From the NCBI GenBank assembly GCA_002423465.1, contig DIWG01000065.1, positions 1-51,041 of the forward strand: DNA of 51,041 bases. The letters run 5' to 3'. The translations under genes were made by a program, and so were the position numbers. The notes below the pieces were generated by a model, which was not told where the DNA came from, searched no databases, and saw nothing but the letters and a program-made list of their open reading frames with translations. Position 1 is the first letter of the stretch. Every line of letters starts with the position of its first letter. Source of the stretch: Syntrophaceae bacterium UBA6112. Lineage in GTDB: Bacteria > Desulfobacterota > Syntrophia > Syntrophales > UBA5619. Positions 43,124-50,980 of this stretch are shown one piece after another.

Positions 43124-43492
43124 ATGCGGCAAACCGGCATGGCTCAACCGTACGAAAAAATCGTACGGTTGAAATTGAAGGCATCCGATGGCAAGCAAAG
43201 AGAAACGGACTGCGCCAATACCAAATCCCTTTTTCGTATCATTCAATCCATCCCATCGCCGAAAGCCGAACTTTTCAAACAATGGCTTGCCAAGGTAGAT
43301 TACGAGCGCGTGAAGGAGTTGGCCGCAGACCAGAAGGATCTGCCGAAAGCCAGACGACTGGTTAGCCGTAAGGTTCGTAAGGCTATTGAGGACCTGGGGG
43401 GTGGAGGTGCCATGCCGGAGGGGCTGCCTACACTTGAGAAGAAGGCAAAGTCTTCAGGGCGACGGCAGATGAAGATTGAGGACGACGAATGA
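43124..43492 (+). pseudogene. Bro-N / DinD-like protein, internally deleted
   Basis: A 122-residue frame. The N-terminal half ('KQRETDCANTKSLFRIIQSIPSPKAELFKQWLAKVDYERV', in parts) matches the Bro-N type domain of phage-like or DinD proteins. The C-terminal half ('LPTLEKKAKSSGRRQMKIEDDE') resembles the end of the same family, but the roughly 150-residue middle is absent. It is probably a deletion remnant. Confidence 0.6.
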
Positions 43493-43534
43493 GCAGGCTT
43501 AATTCTTTAAAATCAGGGAAAGCTCCCCCAACGG

Positions 43535-43637
43535 TATTCCGATCTCTGGGATCTTTTCAAGACCGTCAAGAACAGCCGCGACGAGGAGGCCTACGAGGTC
43601 CTTCTGGCCGATGACGCCTTGAGGGTGGATTTCTACG
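43535..43637 (+). pseudogene. Type I restriction enzyme HsdR fragment
   Basis: Reading from TAT at 43535, the plus strand encodes 'YSDLWDLFKTVKNSRDEEAY' and continues 'EVLLADDALRVDFYG', a piece typical of the HsdR C-terminal region. There is no start codon and the homology stops at about 43637, where a toxin fragment begins on the other strand. Confidence 0.5.
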
Positions 43638-43639
43638 GT

Positions 43640-43831
43640 CCATTGCCCGACTCGGTCGCACTTCAGTTGTTCCAGCCTGTTATTGGGTGGAACACGCAAG
43701 TCTTCCAGCTTTTCCGCCCGGTTGAGCATCGCCAGCTTGCGCAAGGCCACGACTTGAATATTCACGAAACGGGCAACCTGCTTGCCGTTGAACAGGGCTT
43801 CCGTGTCGGAGCGCTTGAATGTTGAGATCAT
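43640..43831 (-). pseudogene. HigB/RelE-type toxin remnant
   Basis: The first 64 codons from ATG 43831 read as a HigB-like toxin ('MISTFKRSDTEALFNG', 'LRKLAMLNRAEKLEDLRVPP', ending 'KCDRVGQW'). The frame then runs into the antisense of the HsdR fragment to a stop at 43499, so the C-terminal toxin residues are lost. No antitoxin gene follows. An inverted repeat upstream may be the old operator. Confidence 0.6.
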
Positions 43832-43840
43832 GGGTAAATG

Positions 43841-43857
43841 CTAACGAACAGCGTTAG
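43841..43857. promoter_or_regulatory. Inverted repeat upstream of the toxin remnant
   Basis: CTAACG-AACAG-CGTTAG is a perfect 6-5-6 palindrome 10 bp before the toxin start. Toxin-antitoxin operons usually bind their own antitoxin at such sites. It could equally be part of the wider inverted-repeat structure to its right. Confidence 0.4.
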
Positions 43858-43913
43858 TAATGTCCAGCGTTATTCGCACTTGCCTTGCCCCACTTTCCGT
43901 GACCGTGGCAGGA

Positions 43914-43971
43914 CATAACGCACCGCCTGAACCTCGCGGCGGCCAGCCATCCGTAGGAGCCGCTGGTTATG
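43914..43971. repeat. attC-like imperfect palindrome
   Basis: CATAAC (43914-43919) and GTTATG (43966-43971) bracket a GC-rich imperfect palindrome (caccgcc ... ggagccgctg), the general plan of an integron attC site. ACGAACAG (43844-43851) and its complement CTGTTCGT (43973-43980) form an outer inverted repeat. The ends do not fit the attC core consensus exactly, and no integrase is in view. The rest of 43832-43996 shows no gene. Confidence 0.3.
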
Positions 43972-43996
43972 CCTGTTCGTCAAGCTGTTGGTCGAT

Positions 43997-45094
43997 TCAA
44001 CGTGCTTGATCAGTAACATCCACGATGATCTCAGATGCTCCGAACATCGGAATCCGCTTCACTGCCGTTGCTGAGAAATCAAGCCTGTTCAAATCGATTT
44101 TCCGGAGATTCTGGTTGTCGTATGTTTTAAAGTAAACAACACGTTTTGTGAGATCCCGAAACGTGACCCACTGCGTGGACTCCTTCAGAATGGTCTTCTT
44201 GTCCGGCATTGTATCGGTTACCAAACCGAAGGGAATATCAAACGTATTGATAATATGTTGGGCAAGATTGAGCGTTCTTTCGGCGTCCGGCTGCATATCG
44301 GAAAACCTGGTCAATGCGGCGAGGCGAACAAATCTGCTCGGCGGGGTGAGATCGCCGGGAAGACCGAACATTCCTGACCCATGGCCTGTTGCTGAAAATG
44401 TCAAGCCGGACATCTTGTAGGGTTCCGGTTTTTCACTCGTCATGCCGACATACTGGCGCAAGTTCGTCAACTGCCAGGGAAATTTGGGGGCATTCGTCAT
44501 AATGCCGAGAGGGTTGTCATAGATGTTACACATACCATTTTCATACTCAATAACGATGCAATCGCCCTTTGCGTCATAGACGATAAAATGGATGGTCAGG
44601 GACATATTTATCTTGGGGTCCGTATAATTGAACACCTTTACGTTCCGGATTTCCCGCTTCACATCCTCTACGCTTGCAAAATTACCCAGAATCCAATCTC
44701 CGACCATGCCCTGGGCGAGGGCGCGTTTCGTCTCACCGGGGGCGACGTCCTGCCATTTCATGTCGGATTCAAACCAAAGCAGTCCGACAGCAAGTCCTTT
44801 TTCGTTCATTCCGTCGGATATGCCAAACTCCATTCCGAAAGATCCAATCCCGACGTAGCCGTAGTGTGTTTTCCAGGATAGACCTTCCTTTCCTTCCGGT
44901 GCGAAGCTTACATAGGATTTATTGCGCGGGACCATAATGGCATCGTATTTCAAATCAACAGCAAACTCCATCGAGCGTCCGACAATGATCGATCCGTCGT
45001 TGGCTTTGAGTCGAAACACCGTGCAAGAATCCGCAATGGACGTGAACGATGCAAACAAGCATGCAACAAAGACAACAATCATTATTTTTTTCAT
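43997..45094 (-). CDS. Secreted linear-amide C-N hydrolase (choloylglycine hydrolase family)
   Basis: A 365-residue Ntn-type amidase. A Sec signal peptide (residues 1-23) ends at ADS-C, so cleavage exposes Cys24 as the N-terminal nucleophile. Typical segments follow: 'CTVFRLKANDGSIIVGRSMEF', 'DGMNEKGLAVGLLWF', 'GIMTNAPKFPWQLTNLRQY' and 'GLPGDLTPPSRFVRLA', in parts, matching bile salt hydrolase/penicillin acylase V motifs. It should act in the periplasm on an N-acyl amide. ATG 45094 has AAAGGAG. It is 53 bp after a cache-domain protein on the same strand. Substrate unknown. Confidence 0.88.
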   Translation of the reverse strand: MKKIMIVVFVACLFASFTSIADSCTVFRLKANDGSIIVGRSMEFAVDLKYDAIMVPRNKSYVSFAPEGKEGLSWKTHYGYVGIGSFGMEFGISDGMNEKGLAVGLLWFESDMKWQDVAPGETKRALAQGMVGDWILGNFASVEDVKREIRNVKVFNYTDPKINMSLTIHFIVYDAKGDCIVIEYENGMCNIYDNPLGIMTNAPKFPWQLTNLRQYVGMTSEKPEPYKMSGLTFSATGHGSGMFGLPGDLTPPSRFVRLAALTRFSDMQPDAERTLNLAQHIINTFDIPFGLVTDTMPDKKTILKESTQWVTFRDLTKRVVYFKTYDNQNLRKIDLNRLDFSATAVKRIPMFGASEIIVDVTDQAR

Positions 45095-45147
45095 AGTGTA
45101 CTCCTTTCGTCCAACGTGCCGGATGAGGAGCGCGCTAGTCGGCCTTC

Positions 45148-45705
45148 TTACGGTTTCGGGATGAGAACATCGGAAGTAACAACCCCCATGAGCGGGAAAT
45201 GCTTTCCACCGGAGAAGATCGGGATCGAATAGGTGACCATCCATGCGTTGCCGCCACCCTTGTCGAAATAAGGCTTACTCCAGACAGGCTTCTTCTGTTT
45301 GACCGGGACAACGAACCACTTCTGCTTCGGGCCCGTATAGTCGTAGCTTTCGATGAGATCCTTTTTGACGAACCGTTCACCACTCCGGCAAACATAGGGC
45401 GCGGATTTGATCAGCTTTCCAGCCCTTTTCCGGGGAGCAAAAGCAAAGGCCGTTCCATAGATGCGAGGATTTTTGCCAAGGTAATCGGTCAGCAGAGCAA
45501 AAACGGCTTCCTTGTCCAGAACGGCTTCCCGGCTGATGTCCCCGGCAAGGGCACTGAGCGCTTGTTCAACTTCCTGTTTGATCCCCGGGTCCAGAGATCC
45601 CGGTGCGGTTCCGCGGCCTGCGGCAAGGGAAGAGGTGGCTTGTATGGCAAGACATGTCAAAAGGATGCCGCATACTGTAGAGCATTTTCTCAAAATCCTC
45701 ATCAT
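45148..45705 (-). CDS. Periplasmic cache-domain protein
   Basis: About 185 residues from ATG 45705 (AGGAGG upstream; 45702 is adjacent). A signal peptide to about residue 28 (SSLAAG) is followed by a single cache/PDC-like ligand-binding domain: 'IYGTAFAFAPRKRAGKLIKSAPYVCRSG', 'YDYTGPKQKWFVVPVKQKKPVWSKPYFDKGGGNAWMVTYSIPIF', read in parts, ending in 'GVVTSDVLI'. No membrane or signalling domain follows, so it is a free sensor or binding protein. It is in a likely operon with the Ntn amidase. Confidence 0.75.
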   Translation of the reverse strand: MMRILRKCSTVCGILLTCLAIQATSSLAAGRGTAPGSLDPGIKQEVEQALSALAGDISREAVLDKEAVFALLTDYLGKNPRIYGTAFAFAPRKRAGKLIKSAPYVCRSGERFVKKDLIESYDYTGPKQKWFVVPVKQKKPVWSKPYFDKGGGNAWMVTYSIPIFSGGKHFPLMGVVTSDVLIPKP

Positions 45706-45842
45706 CGTGCCTCCTATTTTAATGCCGGTCATTATACACGCTCCTGAGACGATTGGGAAGAGCCGCGGCCGAAGGATATTGTCAGTCAACCCTCACCCGG
45801 TTATAAATTAAATAGTATAATATTTTAACTTTAAAATAATTA

Positions 45843-45871
45843 TTGACAGAGAGAACCATATATCCTATTGA
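45843..45871 (+). promoter_or_regulatory. Candidate promoter of the FCD regulator
   Basis: TTGACA (45843-45848) and TATTGA (45866-45871) are 17 bp apart, about 35 bp before the ATG at 45905. The -10 box is poor, but the flanking region is AT-rich. Sequence match only. Confidence 0.35.
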
Positions 45872-45904
45872 GAGAAAAAAATGAACGGAAGTGGAAGGAG
45901 TTCC

Positions 45905-46636
45905 ATGTTCGAGTCGGTGAAATCCAACAGAATTTCCGAATACATCATATCGCAGATCCGTAATGCCGTCTTTGAAGGGAAGTTGAAGCCGGGAGACCGG
46001 CTTCCCCCGGAGCATCAACTGATGGAGACCTTCGGCGTCAGCAAGGCAACCCTCCGGGAGGCTTTGCGCGGGCTCGAACTTCTCGGATTTCTGCAGGTCC
46101 GCAAAGGTGTTGAAGGGGGGGCTATCATCACCGAGGTCGATATCAAACCGGCACTTGGCTGTCTCACCAATTACCTGCATTTCAAAAATCCCTCGATCGG
46201 CGATCTGACCCAGGTCCGTATCCTTCTGGAATCATACGGGGTGGAAAAAGCGGCGGCGGCGATTTCTCCTGAGGAAATCGGAAGATTGGAAGAACTCAAT
46301 GAGGCCTGTGCCCAAGCCCTGGAATCCGGCAATCAGGATGAACTCCGAAAAAACGAGATTGAGTTCCATCGGATCATCGCCGGCGTGACCGCAAATCCCA
46401 TCCTGGCGGTTCTCGTGGATATCGTCGAAAATCTCCTGGACGGTACGAAAGAAATTCTCCAGCCCGATAAGACCTTTTCGGAAAAAGTCCTTGCCGCACA
46501 TAAAAGGATCGCCGCCGCCCTGCTGCAAAAAAATCCCGATCAAACCCGGGACGAAATGATCAAACACATCCGGGAGGTTGAGAGGGATCTGATCAGGCTT
46601 CAGGAAGAAAGGCGCAAATCAAGCGATTCATTATAA
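45905..46636 (+). CDS. GntR family regulator, FadR/FCD subfamily
   Basis: About 243 residues from ATG 45905, which follows GGAAGGAG; ATG 45881 is possible. The winged helix (about 5-70, 'LKPGDRLPPEHQLMETFGVSKATLREALRGLELLGFLQVRKG', in parts) precedes an FCD ligand domain (about 90-225, 'EIEFHRIIAGVTANPILAVLVDIV', 'AAHKRIAAAL'), whose histidines normally bind a metal and a carboxylate ligand. It lies 22 bp before the aldehyde dehydrogenase gene and probably controls it. Confidence 0.88.
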   Translation: MFESVKSNRISEYIISQIRNAVFEGKLKPGDRLPPEHQLMETFGVSKATLREALRGLELLGFLQVRKGVEGGAIITEVDIKPALGCLTNYLHFKNPSIGDLTQVRILLESYGVEKAAAAISPEEIGRLEELNEACAQALESGNQDELRKNEIEFHRIIAGVTANPILAVLVDIVENLLDGTKEILQPDKTFSEKVLAAHKRIAAALLQKNPDQTRDEMIKHIREVERDLIRLQEERRKSSDSL

Positions 46637-46658
46637 AACAACAACAGGAGGATCCATT

Positions 46659-48176
46659 ATGACCGTCAGACGACTGAAGTATTGCGTAAACAACGAATGG
46701 AAGGAATCGAAAACGGCAAAGTATATGCCCGTAACGAACTCGAGTACGGGGGAGATTATTGCGGAGGCGCCCTGCTGCACCGTGGAGGAGGTCAACGGCG
46801 CCGTGGCGGCGGCCAAGGCGGCCTTTCCGGGCTGGTCCTCGACGCCGGTTCAGAACCGCACGGCGGTCATGTTTCGCTTCCGGGCGCTTCTGGACGCCCA
46901 CCTGGAGGAGCTCGCCCTGTCGGTCTCCACGGAACTGGGGAAGAACGTCGAAGAGGCCCGCGGCGACGTCATCAAGTCGATGGAGGTCGTGGAACTGGCC
47001 TGCGGGGCGCCCATCCTGATGCAGGGGGATGCGCTGATGAACGTCTCCACCGGCCACGATACGGTCCTGTACCGTGAGCCCGTCGGCGTCTTCGCCGGGA
47101 TCGTTCCCTTCAACTTCCCCGCCATGATTCCCTTCGGCTGGATGATCCCCCTGTGCATCACCCTGGGCAACACCTTCGTCCTGAAGTCGGCGAGCCTGAC
47201 GCCGATGACCTCGATGCGGGTTCTGGAACTGCTCATCGAAGCGGGTCTGCCCAAGGGGGTCGTAAATCTCGTCACCTGCAGCCGCGTTGAGGCGGAGCTC
47301 CTGCTGAAGCATTCGGACGTCCGCGGGATCTCCTACGTGGGCTCCACCTCGGTTGGTCTGCACATTTACTCCACCGCGGCGGCGCACGGAAAGCGCGTCC
47401 AGGCGCTCTGCGAGGCGAAGAATCACGCTCTGGTGCTGCGGGACGCCGCCCTGGAGCGGTCGGCCCTGGGGATCATCAACTCGACCTTCGGCTGCGCCGG
47501 GATGCGATGCATGGCCCTGCCGGCGCTCTGCGTCGAGGAGGCGTGCGCCGACGAGTTCATGGGTTACCTGGTCAAGTTTGCCAAACAGAGGAAGATCGGC
47601 TGCGCCTACGATCCGGCTACGGAGCTGGGGCCGATGGTCTCGGCCGAACACAGAGAGTCCGTCATCAACTGGATCAACAAAGGGGTTGAAGAAGGGGCCG
47701 AACTGATCCTGGACGGCCGGAATGTCGTGGTGCCGGGCTTCGAGAACGGCCATTTCGTCGGCCCCACGATCTTCGACCACGTGAAGCCGGGGATGACCGT
47801 GGGCGACTGCGAAATTTTCGGTCCCGTGACCACCGTCAAGCGGGTGACGGATTTCGAAGAGGGACTGGCGCTCATGAACGCCAATCGCTTTGCCAACGGG
47901 TCCGCCATTTTCACGCAGAACGGCTATTACGCCCGTGAGTTTACCCGCCGGACCCACGGCGGCATGGTTGGGGTGAACGTGGGGATTCCCGTTCCGATCT
48001 CCTACTTTCCCTTCGCCGGCCACAAGGACTCTTTCTTCGGAGATCTGCACGTGATGGGCCGGGACGGCGTGGCCTTCTATACGGAAGCGAAGTGCGTGAC
48101 TTCCCGCTGGTTCGGCGAGGAGGAGAAGAAAGAGACGAAGATCAGCACTTGGGAAGGAACAATCACCCGGAAGTAA
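46659..48176 (+). CDS. CoA-acylating (methylmalonate-semialdehyde type) aldehyde dehydrogenase
   Basis: A 505-residue aldehyde dehydrogenase of the MmsA/IolA branch. Key marks: 'GVFAGIVPFNFPAMIPFGWMIPL', 'GSTSVGLHIYSTAAAHGKRVQALCEAKNHALVL' in parts, and the catalytic Cys in FGCAGMRCMAL. The general-base Glu of ordinary ALDHs is replaced by the AKNH pattern typical of CoA-acylating members. It oxidises a semialdehyde to an acyl-CoA with NAD. The C-terminus is a little longer than usual. AACAGGAGGA precedes the ATG. Exact substrate (methylmalonate or malonate semialdehyde, or another) is open. Confidence 0.88.
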   Translation: MTVRRLKYCVNNEWKESKTAKYMPVTNSSTGEIIAEAPCCTVEEVNGAVAAAKAAFPGWSSTPVQNRTAVMFRFRALLDAHLEELALSVSTELGKNVEEARGDVIKSMEVVELACGAPILMQGDALMNVSTGHDTVLYREPVGVFAGIVPFNFPAMIPFGWMIPLCITLGNTFVLKSASLTPMTSMRVLELLIEAGLPKGVVNLVTCSRVEAELLLKHSDVRGISYVGSTSVGLHIYSTAAAHGKRVQALCEAKNHALVLRDAALERSALGIINSTFGCAGMRCMALPALCVEEACADEFMGYLVKFAKQRKIGCAYDPATELGPMVSAEHRESVINWINKGVEEGAELILDGRNVVVPGFENGHFVGPTIFDHVKPGMTVGDCEIFGPVTTVKRVTDFEEGLALMNANRFANGSAIFTQNGYYAREFTRRTHGGMVGVNVGIPVPISYFPFAGHKDSFFGDLHVMGRDGVAFYTEAKCVTSRWFGEEEKKETKISTWEGTITRK

Positions 48177-48208
48177 TCATCCCGTTTTTGCGAAAGGAAA
48201 TTTCGTGC

Positions 48209-48249
48209 CGGTTCAAGCGAAAATAGAAGCCTCTTTTTCGCTTGAATCG
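48209..48249. terminator. Bidirectional terminator
   Basis: TTCAAGCGAAAA (48212-48223) pairs with TTTTCGCTTGAA (48235-48246), bounded by CCG/CGG. A/T at the stem ends gives T-runs on both strands, serving the convergent dehydrogenase and DegT genes. Confidence 0.75.
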
Positions 48250-48289
48250 GCGCACGGAAAAAAAGGGGGATGGCGGTTTCTTCCCCGGT

Positions 48290-49438
48290 TTATGCAAAGA
48301 GGGCAGCGATGCGCCTCTGATCCTCGGCTGTGAGGTAAGGGTGCATCGGAAGACTGAAGATCCGCGCGGCACATTCATCGCTGACGGGGAAGTCCCCTTC
48401 CCGGTAACCGAGGCCGGCAAAAGCCGTCTGGCGATGAAGCGGCTTCGGGTAGTAGATCGCCGTCGGAATACCCGCTTCCCTGAGTTTCGCCATGAGATCG
48501 GACCGCTCGGCGCCGTCCCGGACGAGGATCGAGTACTGTGCCCACGCGCTCCGATAATCTTTCGGAATTCCGGGGGTTGTCACGCGGCCGCCGAGCAGCG
48601 CGTTGTAACGCCTCGCGACCTCCTGGCGCAGTTCGATCTCTTCGGGAAAAATTGAGAATTTGGCGAGAAGGATCGCGGCCTGAAGCGTATCCAGGCGGCC
48701 GTTGATTCCAATCCGTATGTTTTCGTATTTGTCGCTCCCCTGGCCGTGGTTCCGGATGGAACGGAGCCCCTCCGCAAGACGGTCGTCTTCCGTAAAGCAC
48801 ATCCCCCCGTCGCCGTAACAGCCGAGGGGCTTGGCGGGAAAGAAGGAGGTGCAGGCAATCCGGCCGAAGGAACAGGCTTTTCTCCCCTTGTATTCACCCC
48901 CGAAAGACTGGGCGGCATCCTCGATGATCAGAAGATTGCGGCGGGCGGCGACGGCGCCGAGCGCGGCGTAATCCGCCGGCAGACCGAAAAGGTCGACGGG
49001 AATGACGGCGCGGGGGCGGAGCTTTCCGCCGGCGGTGTCGGGCAGAGGGTGGCGGGCGGGGTCGTTCTTTTCGACGGCCTCGGCGGCACGATCCAACTTC
49101 ACCGGATCGATATTGAAGGTAGCGGGGTCGATGTCCACAAAGACCGGCGTCGCGCCGAGGAGGGAGATCACCTCGGCGGTTGCGATGAAGGTGAACGGGG
49201 TTGTGAAAACGGCATCGCCCGGGCCGATATCGAGGGCCATCAGCGCCATCAGCAGGGCGTCGGTTCCCGAGGCGCACCCGACGGCATGCTTCACGCCGAC
49301 GTAGGCAGCCAGGATCTTCTCCAACTCCCGGATCTCCGGTCCGTGGATGTACTGGCCGTGGGCGAGAACCGCGGCGATATTTGCCTGCAACTTTTCCGAG
49401 ATGCGCCGCTGCTGCCCGGCCAAGTCAATAAAATTCAT
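48290..49438 (-). CDS. DegT/DnrJ/EryC1/StrS family sugar aminotransferase
   Basis: A 382-residue PLP aminotransferase of nucleotide-sugar pathways. Marks are 'YIHGPEIRELEKILAAYVGVKHAVGCASGTDALLMALMALDI' in parts, 'DLFGLPADY', 'IIEDAAQSFGGEYKG' and 'CTSFFPAKPLGCYGDGG' with the PLP Lys, then 'GINGRLDTLQAAIL'. The ATG at 49438 follows AGGAGAG. It transfers an amino group to a keto-sugar for surface polysaccharide. It shares direction with galE upstream, separated by a palindromic repeat. Confidence 0.92.
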   Translation of the reverse strand: MNFIDLAGQQRRISEKLQANIAAVLAHGQYIHGPEIRELEKILAAYVGVKHAVGCASGTDALLMALMALDIGPGDAVFTTPFTFIATAEVISLLGATPVFVDIDPATFNIDPVKLDRAAEAVEKNDPARHPLPDTAGGKLRPRAVIPVDLFGLPADYAALGAVAARRNLLIIEDAAQSFGGEYKGRKACSFGRIACTSFFPAKPLGCYGDGGMCFTEDDRLAEGLRSIRNHGQGSDKYENIRIGINGRLDTLQAAILLAKFSIFPEEIELRQEVARRYNALLGGRVTTPGIPKDYRSAWAQYSILVRDGAERSDLMAKLREAGIPTAIYYPKPLHRQTAFAGLGYREGDFPVSDECAARIFSLPMHPYLTAEDQRRIAALFA

Positions 49439-49456
49439 TTTCTCTCCTGCAAGTAA

Positions 49457-49530
49457 TGGGGTCAGGTCTTTAAATTTAGCGTTTCGTTCGTAAAGTGCAC
49501 GAAACGCTAAATTTAAAGACCTGACCCCCA
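49457..49530. repeat. Long palindromic repeat, copy 1
   Basis: Arms of 30 bp (49458-49487 and 49499-49528) are perfectly complementary around an 11-base loop. Each arm opens GGGGTCAGGTCTTTAAATTT and continues AGCGTTTCG. The same arm sequence occurs at 50892-50957. Form and recurrence suggest a REP/MITE-type mobile palindrome. It could also stop transcription between galE and the DegT gene. Confidence 0.85.
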
Positions 49531-49532
49531 GA

Positions 49533-50501
49533 CTATTGCTTTCGCTCCCACTCCCAGGCGGTACGGATGATAAATTCAAGATCGTCGTGAATCGGCTGCC
49601 AGCCGGTGAGTTCCCGAAGATGGCGGCTGTCGGCAACAAGCGCCGGAGGATCGCCCGCCCGGCGTCCGGTCTCTTCAGCGGAAAACGCGACGCCCGTAAC
49701 CTTTTTCGCACAGTCGACGACCTCCCGGACGGAATAGCCGTGGCCGTAACCGCAGTTCATGATTTCGGTTCGGCCCGTCCGCATCAGATGGTTGAGGGCA
49801 AGCAGGTGCGCGGACGCGAGGTCATTCACGTGGATGTAGTCGCGCACGCAGGTTCCGTCGGGTGTCGGATAATCGGTCCCATAGATCGAAAGCTTCGGGT
49901 ATTCTCCCTTTGCCGTTTTAAGCGCCCGCGTGATCAGGTGGGTGGCCTCCTGATAGGCCTGGCCGATCCGTCCTCCCGGATCCGCCCCGGCGACGTTGAA
50001 GTAGCGCAGGGCGCAATAACGAAAATCGGTCGCGGCGGCAAGATCCGCGAGGACGTGCTCGATCATGACCTTCGATGCGCCATAGGGGTTGATCGGCTGA
50101 AGCGGCGTCTGCTCGTCGACGGGGATCCGCTCGGGAATGCCGTAAACGGCAGCCGTCGAGGAGTAGATGAACTTCCCCGTGCCCGCCTCGCGCATCGCTT
50201 CCAAAAGGTTCAGCGTGTTGACGACATTGTTCCGGTAGTAGGCAAGGGGTTCCCGGACCGATTCCTCCACCTGGATCGAGGCGGCAAAGTGCATGACCGC
50301 CTCCGGGCGAAAGGTGCGGAGCGCATCCAGGATCGCCGCCCGGTCGGCAAGCTCGCCGCGGTAGAGGCGGCCAAAGAGGACCGCCCATTCGTGACCTGTG
50401 GAAAGGTTGTCGTAGATGAGAAGGTCGTGCCCCTCCTCTCCGAGGGCCTTGACGACATGGCTGCCGATGTACCCTGCGCCGCCGGTCACAAGAATCCGCA
50501 T
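49533..50501 (-). CDS. galE: UDP-glucose 4-epimerase
   Basis: A 322-residue extended SDR. NAD motif GGAGYIGSH is at residues 7-15, the catalytic Ser is in 'IYSSTAAVYG', and the Tyr-x-x-x-Lys pair is YGASK. 'CALRYFNVAGADPGGRIGQ' and 'DYIHVNDLASAH' are typical of GalE. It interconverts UDP-glucose and UDP-galactose for envelope sugars. AAGGAGG precedes the ATG. The 273-base gap upstream of it holds only the divergent tRNA-Ser promoter. Confidence 0.95.
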   Translation of the reverse strand: MRILVTGGAGYIGSHVVKALGEEGHDLLIYDNLSTGHEWAVLFGRLYRGELADRAAILDALRTFRPEAVMHFAASIQVEESVREPLAYYRNNVVNTLNLLEAMREAGTGKFIYSSTAAVYGIPERIPVDEQTPLQPINPYGASKVMIEHVLADLAAATDFRYCALRYFNVAGADPGGRIGQAYQEATHLITRALKTAKGEYPKLSIYGTDYPTPDGTCVRDYIHVNDLASAHLLALNHLMRTGRTEIMNCGYGHGYSVREVVDCAKKVTGVAFSAEETGRRAGDPPALVADSRHLRELTGWQPIHDDLEFIIRTAWEWERKQ

Positions 50502-50719
50502 GAATCCTCCTTAGATTGAGGGGAGATGATCGCCGTTTATCGGAACGTCTCTTCCATGAATGCCGGCGCGTCGGGGTCCTGTTCCCTGAATTCTCCGGTT
50601 TTCCCCTGTTTCGCTCTCCTACCGCATCCGTTTCAAAAAAACAAGCTCAGGATTGTCGCCTGCCGGCATATCCGAATTCAAAGGGGATTTCCCTTTGGTA
50701 TTGAAGTTTTTTTAATTTC

Positions 50720-50749
50720 TTGACAGAATGATTTTCACCCCTCTATAAT
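50720..50749 (+). promoter_or_regulatory. Consensus promoter of tRNA-Ser(GGA)
   Basis: TTGACA (50720-50725) and TATAAT (50744-50749) both match consensus perfectly, with an 18-bp spacer. The tRNA begins 25 bp downstream. A T-rich upstream element (ttttttt) precedes the -35 box. Confidence 0.85.
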
Positions 50750-50774
50750 GCCGCGCTTTACAGCAGGGTAGACC

Positions 50775-50868
50775 GGAGAGATGTCCGAGCGGCTGAAGGA
50801 GCACGACTGGAAATCGTGTGTACGCCCTCAAAGGTGTACCGCGGGTTCAAATCCCGCTCTCTCCGCCA
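50775..50868 (+). tRNA. tRNA-Ser (anticodon GGA)
   Basis: A class II tRNA with encoded CCA. The acceptor stem pairs GGAGAGA with TCTCTCC. The anticodon stem CACGA/TCGTG encloses loop CTGGAAA, giving anticodon GGA for UCC/UCU. The long variable arm and GGTTCAAATCC T arm are present. Confidence 0.95.
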
Positions 50869-50891
50869 GACGTGAATGGGGGTCAGAACAG

Positions 50892-50957
50892 ATGGGGTCA
50901 GGTCTTTAAATTTAGCGTTTTGTGAGCAAAACGCTAAATTTAAAGACCTGACCCCAT
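50892..50957. repeat. Long palindromic repeat, copy 2
   Basis: Arms of 31 bp (50892-50922 and 50927-50957) are perfectly complementary around a TGAG loop. The outer part of the arms is identical to copy 1 at 49457; the tip and loop differ. It sits between tRNA-Ser and the SRP RNA. A partial unit (GGGGTCAGA) precedes it at about 50880. Confidence 0.85.
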
Positions 50958-50980
50958 GCTAACCCCCGACAGGAAAGATA

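Noticed and set aside
43499..43639. C-terminal 46 codons of the toxin-like frame as real protein
   Set aside because: The other strand reads as an HsdR fragment, so this part is antisense read-through past the toxin breakpoint.
21093..50868. The two tRNA-Ser genes as ends of an integrated element
   Set aside because: They have different anticodons, and no integrase or matching attachment repeats were seen; the genes between are mostly housekeeping.
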